The notes below the pieces were generated by a model. The model was not told where the DNA came from, did no database searches, and was given only the letters and a program-made list of their open reading frames with translations. The translations under genes were made by a program, and so were the position numbers. A DNA stretch of 5,191 nucleotides from SAR324 cluster bacterium (GTDB lineage Bacteria > SAR324 > JACQKK01), in assembly GCA_027296185.1 (NCBI GenBank), contig JAPUJL010000089.1, positions 1 to 5,191 on the forward strand, in the 5' to 3' direction. Shown in pieces: positions 1-5,191 of this stretch (the first letter of the stretch is position 1; every line of letters starts with the position of its first letter).

Positions 1-2310
<2,310 letters not shown>

Positions 2311-2314
2311 GCGC

Positions 2315-2334
2315 CCCACCGGTGGGAGCCACCG
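2315..2334. other. Palindrome / hairpin between convergent leuS and recombinase genes
   Basis: Five bases after the leuS stop there is a perfect 12-bp palindrome, CCCACCGGTGGG (2315-2326). It overlaps an alternative hairpin, CGGTGG-GAG-CCACCG (2320-2334). Neither is followed by a T-run on the + strand or an A-run that would serve the - strand, so this is not a classical intrinsic terminator. It could assist Rho-dependent or bidirectional termination in the 57-nt convergent spacer. That role is inference; the symmetry is directly visible. Confidence 0.4.
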
Positions 2335-2367
2335 CCGGGCGGGGAAAGCGGCCGCAATCCCTGGAAC

Positions 2368-2940
2368 TCAGGAGGTCGGCTGGGCGAGCTCCCCATAGAG
2401 GAAGCGGGTCGTCTTGATCGAGCGGTGGCCGAGCAGCACCTGGATCCGCTTCAAATCGGCACCCTCGCGCAACATGGCTTGGGCGTATGTGTGCCGCAAC
2501 GTCTGGGGGGTGGTCTTGAAGCCGAGAGCGGCTTCCTCGCGCAGCGTTTTCAGGATGCGCTGCACCTGCCGCGCGGTGATGCGGTAGCTTCCGTCGCCGC
2601 GGTTGCGCTGGCGGCTGACGATCAAGGGCCGTCCGGCGTCGAGGGAGAATCCCTGGCGGTGGTTGAATTCGAGGATCACGGCCACCGCCTCCCGGGCTTC
2701 CCGGGACAAGGGTACGCGGCGGGAGGCTTGCTTTTCGGAGATGCGCACGGCGAGCGATTTCCGCACCCGCTTGCCGGTAAAGACGTCCCCGACGTTCAAC
2801 TGCACGAACTCGCGGATCTTGAGTCCCGTTTTCAGCAGGAATACGAGCATCTGCCGGTCCCGTACCCCCCACCGTCCCCACGTGCCCAGCAGCAGGGCGG
2901 AGGCCTGATCCTCGTCCAGATACATTCGGAGCTTTTTCAT
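2368..2940 (-). CDS. Small tyrosine recombinase (phage integrase family), catalytic domain only
   Basis: 190-aa protein of the tyrosine recombinase/phage integrase family, enzymes that cut and rejoin DNA through a covalent 3'-phosphotyrosine. It starts directly in the catalytic domain, like FimB/FimE, with no N-terminal SAM-like core-binding domain. Recognisable blocks are RDRQMLVFLLKTGLKIREF (residues 27-45, box I), SEKQASRRVPL (68-78, beta-hairpin with Lys70), TPQTLRHTYAQAML (144-157, box II), DLKRIQVLLGH (162-172), and a tyrosine near the C-terminus (Tyr182). Three positions depart from consensus: the box I arginine is Lys41, the histidine of HxxR is Gln146, and Tyr182 lies 10 residues after the LGH histidine (His172) instead of the usual 9. 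Arg149 and His172 are retained. An in-frame TAA immediately precedes the ATG, fixing the N-terminus. The Shine-Dalgarno signal is weak (GGGA 8 nt upstream). No cargo or partner recombinase gene is visible. It may be a divergent active enzyme, a DNA-binding derivative, or a decaying integrase. Confidence 0.88.
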   Translation of the reverse strand: MKKLRMYLDEDQASALLLGTWGRWGVRDRQMLVFLLKTGLKIREFVQLNVGDVFTGKRVRKSLAVRISEKQASRRVPLSREAREAVAVILEFNHRQGFSLDAGRPLIVSRQRNRGDGSYRITARQVQRILKTLREEAALGFKTTPQTLRHTYAQAMLREGADLKRIQVLLGHRSIKTTRFLYGELAQPTS

Positions 2941-2991
2941 TTATTTATCCCGGGAACTCGGTGTGTTCCGCCCGATCCCCCGACCGGCTTG

Positions 2992-3009
2992 CGCTCCTGT
3001 ATATTACGA
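2992..3009. repeat. Direct repeat, copy 1 (CGCTCC-TGT-ATATTACGA)
   Basis: Eighteen bases made of CGCTCC, a 3-nt spacer and ATATTACGA. It pairs with copy 2 at 3033-3049, which has the same two blocks with a 2-nt spacer, so all 15 block bases are identical. This copy lies about 50 nt upstream of the recombinase start. Two shared blocks in the same order, 40-41 bp apart, in an otherwise unrelated AT-rich stretch suggest a duplicated protein-binding or recombination site. Which protein binds is unknown. Confidence 0.7.
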
Positions 3010-3018
3010 TTGCTGTCG

Positions 3019-3030
3019 CGAAACGTTCCG
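3019..3030. other. Central imperfect palindrome between the direct repeats
   Basis: CGAAACGTTCCG is symmetric at 10 of 12 positions around the perfect core AACGTT (3022-3027). Its centre, between 3024 and 3025, coincides almost exactly with the midpoint of the two ATATTACGA repeat blocks (3025). A symmetric site centred between two direct repeats is a layout used by operators and recombination sites. The function here is not known. Confidence 0.45.
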
Positions 3031-3032
3031 TA

Positions 3033-3049
3033 CGCTCCCCATATTACGA
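3033..3049. repeat. Direct repeat, copy 2 (CGCTCC-CC-ATATTACGA)
   Basis: Second copy of the composite repeat at 2992-3009, 17 bases with a 2-nt spacer between the blocks. Its ATATTACGA block supplies the -10-like hexamer of the candidate recombinase promoter on the - strand and runs directly into the palindrome at 3047-3065. The copies lie about four helical turns apart, which would place proteins bound to both on the same DNA face. Confidence 0.7.
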
Positions 3050-3068
3050 AATTAGACCTATTTCGCAA
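3041..3068 (-). promoter_or_regulatory. Candidate sigma70-type promoter for the recombinase
   Basis: Reading the - strand, TTGCGA (3068-3063) is followed after 16 nt by TAATAT (3046-3041), each matching 4 of 6 consensus bases. The region is distinctly AT-rich in a GC-rich window and lies about 100 nt upstream of the recombinase ATG. The -10-like hexamer is part of a direct repeat, and the spacer plus half of the -35 box coincide with an imperfect palindrome, so repression by a bound protein is plausible. The matches are modest and the call is inference from spacing and composition. Confidence 0.4.
3047..3065. other. Imperfect palindrome upstream of the recombinase
   Basis: CGAAATTAG-AC-CTATTTCG is a near-perfect inverted repeat with one unpaired T in the left arm. 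The outer arms CGAAAT and ATTTCG lie 8 nt apart, which is within the 6-8 bp spacer range of core sites of tyrosine recombinases such as dif. It also occupies the spacer and part of the -35 box of the candidate recombinase promoter, so it could equally be an operator. Symmetry is seen directly; both roles are inference. Confidence 0.5.
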
Positions 3069-3177
3069 AGGCGTCCTGCTCCTTTATCGCTTTTCCGTCA
3101 CGGAGGCCGGCTCAGGCTCCCGGCCGCGGCTCTGAAGTGAGGCAAACGGGGACTCCCTGGCTGCTGTTACGGGTAGG

Positions 3178-3207
3178 GGGCCGGCGCGCGCCTGCGGCCC
3201 TGTTTTG
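3178..3207 (+). terminator. Weak terminator-like hairpin ahead of the yceI promoter
   Basis: GGGCCG (3178-3183) and CGGCCC (3195-3200) form a 6-bp GC stem around an 11-nt loop containing the self-complementary GGCGCGCGCC, followed by TGTTTTG. The T-tract is short and interrupted and no + strand gene ends nearby, so a genuine terminator is doubtful. It might insulate the downstream promoter, whose -35 box begins inside the T-tract. Confidence 0.25.
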
Positions 3208-3233
3208 ACAAGGAATGCGCGGTTCGGCATAGT
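3205..3233 (+). promoter_or_regulatory. Candidate sigma70 promoter for the YceI-family gene
   Basis: A perfect -35 hexamer TTGACA (3205-3210) is followed after exactly 17 nt by CATAGT (3228-3233), 4 of 6 matches to the -10 consensus. It is the best sigma70-type promoter I see on the + strand of this intergenic region and points at the YceI-family gene. The predicted start near 3240 gives a 5' leader of about 285 nt. cca may be transcribed from it too. Confidence 0.5.
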
Positions 3234-3239
3234 GGGAGC

Positions 3240-3524
3240 GCCCGGCAAAGCCCGGTGGGTGGCGTCCTTCGGGTGGATCGATCCTCCGCGGCCCACGGGC
3301 GAAGGGCGGTTGGCGTGCAAGCGGACCGATCCGACGGGCGGGAAATGCGCCTCCATGGCTGCCCTTCGCGAACCGAGCCCTCCGGAAACGATCGGGTGGG
3401 CAGCGGGGGCGCCGTCTCGCGGAGACGCGGTGCGCGCACACACCGGTGGGGGCGCCGGGCCAGCGTTGCCAGGGTCGGTGACGCCCGGGTCAACGCCGCC
3501 AACCCATACCCCTCGGGCGTACCC
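3240..3524 (+). other. GC-rich leader/intergenic stretch without recognisable gene
   Basis: About 285 nt between the candidate promoter and the YceI start. Several frames are open here, as expected at this GC content, but none gives a recognisable protein, and the frame continuous with yceI has no family similarity upstream of its signal peptide. There is a clean hairpin CGTCTC-GCG-GAGACG (3413-3427), a palindrome GGATCGATCC (3275-3284) and a 10-bp repeat GGGGGCGCCG (3405-3414 and 3448-3457). I recognise no tRNA, riboswitch or other known RNA. It may be an untranslated leader, decayed DNA from an old insertion, or both. Confidence 0.4.
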
Positions 3525-4178
3525 ATGCGGCCATTCCTTTCGGTTCCGATCATCGCCGCCGCAGCGGTTTTGGCGGGGCTTCCCATTGCCCGCGGGGCGG
3601 AGGGACTGCGGACGTTCGTCATCGACGAGGCGGCCAGCACGCTGACGATCCGCATTTTCCGGGCCGGTCTGTTTTCCGTGTTCGCCCACGACCACCTGTT
3701 GGTCGCCCACGGAATCGCGGGCCGGGTGCGGTACGACGATCGCGATGTCAGTCAGTCGTCGCTCCAATTGAGCGTTCCCGTAGGCTCGTTGATCGTCGAC
3801 GATGCGGAGCACCGGGAGCGGGAGGGCATGGAAGGCGAGTTCTCCGAGGAAGATATCCAGGAGGTGCGCGAGATCCTGTTGAGCGAGGCGTTTCTCGACG
3901 AAGGGAACCACCCCCGCATCGTGGCGACCGCCGTGGACATCACGGGAGAGCCGCCGCTACTCAACCTGGGGCTCAACGTCCGCATCAAGCAGACGGAAAA
4001 GGTGATCCGGGTCCCGATCCGGGTCACGATGGACGAAGAGACGTTCCGCGCAGAGGGAGAGCTGTTTCTCCTGCAGTCGGATTTCGGGATCGAGCCGTTC
4101 AGTTCATTCCTGGGTTTCATTTCCGTGAAGGACACCATCCAAATCCGCTTCGATATATTGGGCCGTACGCTGGAGTAG
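3525..4178 (+). CDS. YceI-family secreted lipid-binding protein
   Basis: 217-aa protein with an N-terminal signal peptide (residues 1 to about 24: short basic start, hydrophobic IIAAAAVLAG core, ARG-AEG cleavage candidate) and a YceI-like beta-barrel domain filling the rest. Family landmarks are TFVIDEAASTLTIRIF (30-45), FAHDHLLVAHGIAGRVRYDD (53-72), a helical acidic insert EFSEEDIQEVREILLSEAFLD matching the usual region before the strand with NHPRIVATAV, and the C-terminal DFGIEPFSSFLGFISVKDTIQIRFDI. Characterised YceI-like proteins bind polyisoprenoid chains or quinones in a lipocalin-like pocket in the periplasm; the ligand here is unknown. The ATG at 3525 is chosen because it begins the signal peptide; the frame is open further upstream to an ATG at 3255, but that extension resembles nothing. 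No clear Shine-Dalgarno sequence precedes 3525. It has its own candidate promoter and is followed by cca after 104 nt. Confidence 0.85.
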   Translation: MRPFLSVPIIAAAAVLAGLPIARGAEGLRTFVIDEAASTLTIRIFRAGLFSVFAHDHLLVAHGIAGRVRYDDRDVSQSSLQLSVPVGSLIVDDAEHREREGMEGEFSEEDIQEVREILLSEAFLDEGNHPRIVATAVDITGEPPLLNLGLNVRIKQTEKVIRVPIRVTMDEETFRAEGELFLLQSDFGIEPFSSFLGFISVKDTIQIRFDILGRTLE

Positions 4179-4270
4179 TTGGATCCAGTGCCCCCGCCGG
4201 ACATCCCGCCGATGCGCCCGGGGCCGGGAATGCCACCATGCCTCTCCGGGGACGCTGCGCAAAACGCCTC

Positions 4271-4275
4271 AGGGA
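4271..4275 (+). promoter_or_regulatory. Shine-Dalgarno sequence of the tRNA nucleotidyltransferase gene
   Basis: AGGGA lies 7 nt upstream of the ATG at 4283, the usual spacing, and decides this start. The preceding 104-nt gap after yceI holds no U-tailed hairpin and no convincing promoter. Confidence 0.65.
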
Positions 4276-4282
4276 ACCGCCC

Positions 4283-5191
4283 ATGACACCCGCCAAAATT
4301 GCGCCCGAGGTTTTCCCCATCACGCCCGAGGTGCGGCGGATCGGCCAAGCGATCGAGCAAGCGGGCGGGCGGGCGATCCTCGTGGGGGGCTGGGTGCGAG
4401 ATTGCCTGATGGGCATTCCCCACAGCAAGGACTTCGATATCGAGGTCTTCTCGCTCTCCACGCGGAAGCTGCAAGAGGTGCTCAAGCGCTTCGGACCGGT
4501 ACACACCGTCGGGCGCCACTTCGGGGTGTTGAAGCTCGCCACCCGTCAGGCGGAGTACGACGTCAGCGTGCCTCGCCGGGAAAGCAAGATCGGCAAGGGG
4601 CATAAGGAATTCGAGATCGTGGCCGACCCGGACATGCCCTTCGAGGAGGCCGCAGCCCGCAGGGACTTCACCATCAACAGCATGGGCTTTGCCTTCATGG
4701 ACGGGGAGCTGTTGGACCCCTATGGGGGTAGGCGCGATCTCGATCGCCGCCTCTTGCGCCACACGAGCGCCGCGTTCGGCGAAGACCCCTTGCGGGTGCT
4801 GCGGGCGATGCAGTTCGCCGGGCGGTTCGAAATGACCGTCGCCGAGGAGACGATCCGCATCAGCGTCGATCAGGACCTCTCCGAGCTGCCCAAGGAGCGC
4901 ATCTGGGAGGAATTCAAAAAGCTGCTCCTGTACGCGGAATTTCCCTCTCACGGGCTTCGTTATGCCAAGCCCCTGGGCATCTTGCCCTACTTTCCCGAGT
5001 TGGAGGCGCTCCACGACCTTCCTCCCGTCGAGGGTGAAGAATTCCCCGCAACGCCCTGGCAGCGGACCCTGGAGACCGTGGACCGCGCCGCGGCGCAACG
5101 CATCGGCGAGGAAAAGGCCGATCTGGCGCTGATGGCGGCGGCGCTGATCCATCGGCTGGAAGAAATCGAGGCGCCCGCCGTGGGCGCGTCG
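4283..5191 (+). CDS. cca: tRNA nucleotidyltransferase (CCA-adding/poly(A) polymerase family), 3'-partial
   Basis: Class II nucleotidyltransferase that adds or repairs the 3'-CCA end of tRNA from CTP and ATP. The first 303 residues are in the window and the frame is open at the edge. Visible motifs: GGWVRD (35-40) for nucleotide binding; DFD (50-52) with the two catalytic metal-binding aspartates; the RRDFTINSM block (126-134) followed by DPYGGRRDL; and EDPLRVLRAMQFAGRF (167-182), the ribose/base-recognition region. The head, neck and beginning of the body are therefore complete. After about residue 244 the sequence aligns by eye with the HD-domain region of longer family members, but the W-x-H-T histidine is Arg261 and the HD dyad is His290-Arg291, so phosphohydrolase activity is unlikely. 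CCA-adding, A-adding and CC-adding enzymes cannot be told apart with certainty from these motifs; CCA-adding is the default. The gene symbol follows that default. Confidence 0.9.
   Translation, partial: MTPAKIAPEVFPITPEVRRIGQAIEQAGGRAILVGGWVRDCLMGIPHSKDFDIEVFSLSTRKLQEVLKRFGPVHTVGRHFGVLKLATRQAEYDVSVPRRESKIGKGHKEFEIVADPDMPFEEAAARRDFTINSMGFAFMDGELLDPYGGRRDLDRRLLRHTSAAFGEDPLRVLRAMQFAGRFEMTVAEETIRISVDQDLSELPKERIWEEFKKLLLYAEFPSHGLRYAKPLGILPYFPELEALHDLPPVEGEEFPATPWQRTLETVDRAAAQRIGEEKADLALMAAALIHRLEEIEAPAVGAS

Noticed and set aside
3004..3042. 12-codon - strand ORF running from repeat copy 2 to a TAA in repeat copy 1
   Set aside because: Too short, no Shine-Dalgarno sequence, and its start and stop simply fall within the TAATAT-containing repeats.
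2368..3065. Invertible DNA switch controlled by the recombinase
   Set aside because: The repeats next to the gene are in direct, not inverted, orientation, and I found no long inverted-repeat pair enclosing a promoter.
2425..3135. 236-aa open frame on the + strand opposite the recombinase
   Set aside because: Antisense reading of a clearly recognisable integrase-family protein; no motif of its own.
3255..3524. 90-residue N-terminal extension of the YceI protein from ATG 3255
   Set aside because: The extension has no similarity I recognise and would bury a good signal peptide beginning at ATG 3525.
2941..3524. CRISPR array, tRNA or known riboswitch in the long intergenic region
   Set aside because: Only two repeat copies with unequal internal spacing, no cloverleaf-like pattern, and no riboswitch core that I recognise.
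3084..3911. Several - strand open frames across the intergenic region and the start of yceI
   Set aside because: Low-complexity Arg/Pro/Ala-rich translations with no recognisable domain, overlapping each other and the YceI gene.
3752..5152. 466-aa open frame on the - strand opposite yceI and cca
   Set aside because: It lies antisense to two recognisable genes, and its sequence shows no family features. Long antisense frames are expected at this GC content.

Overview
This is a GC-rich bacterial window with three housekeeping-type genes on the + strand and one small site-specific recombinase on the - strand. The order is leucyl-tRNA synthetase (leuS, 5' end cut off), a convergent catalytic-domain-only tyrosine recombinase, a long intergenic stretch, a secreted YceI-family protein, and a CCA-adding-type tRNA nucleotidyltransferase (cca, 3' end cut off). 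The phylum cannot be fixed from the sequence. The LeuRS has a complete four-cysteine zinc module and a second CxxC...CxxC pair, so it is unlike the E. coli enzyme. From memory it resembles LeuRS of Chloroflexi and similar lineages, but that is an impression, not a search result.

Layout. Positions 1-2310 encode the body of LeuRS, from just after the missing HIGH motif to the natural C-terminus. A 57-nt spacer holding a perfect 12-bp palindrome separates it from the end of the recombinase (2368-2940, - strand). The recombinase has the fold signatures of the phage-integrase family but departs from the canonical active site in three places. Upstream of it, 2941-3110 is clearly AT-richer than its surroundings. 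It contains two 17-18 bp imperfect direct repeats about 40 bp apart, a central AACGTT-based palindrome, a second 19-bp imperfect palindrome, and a plausible promoter reading into the recombinase. From 3205 a good sigma70-type promoter points toward the YceI gene (3525-4178) across a GC-rich leader of about 285 nt with no recognisable gene or known RNA. The cca gene starts at 4283 behind a clear Shine-Dalgarno sequence and runs off the window.

How it fits together. leuS and cca both act in tRNA biology (charging and 3'-end maturation), but the recombinase locus and its promoters lie between them, so they are not one operon. yceI and cca are codirectional, 104 nt apart with no evident terminator, and may be cotranscribed. 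The most interesting part is the recombinase plus the repeat/palindrome cluster directly upstream. It could be a self-contained recombinase with its own operator or recombination sites, or the eroded remnant of an integrated element. A second oddity is that the HD-like part of the tRNA nucleotidyltransferase seems to have lost its metal-binding residues.
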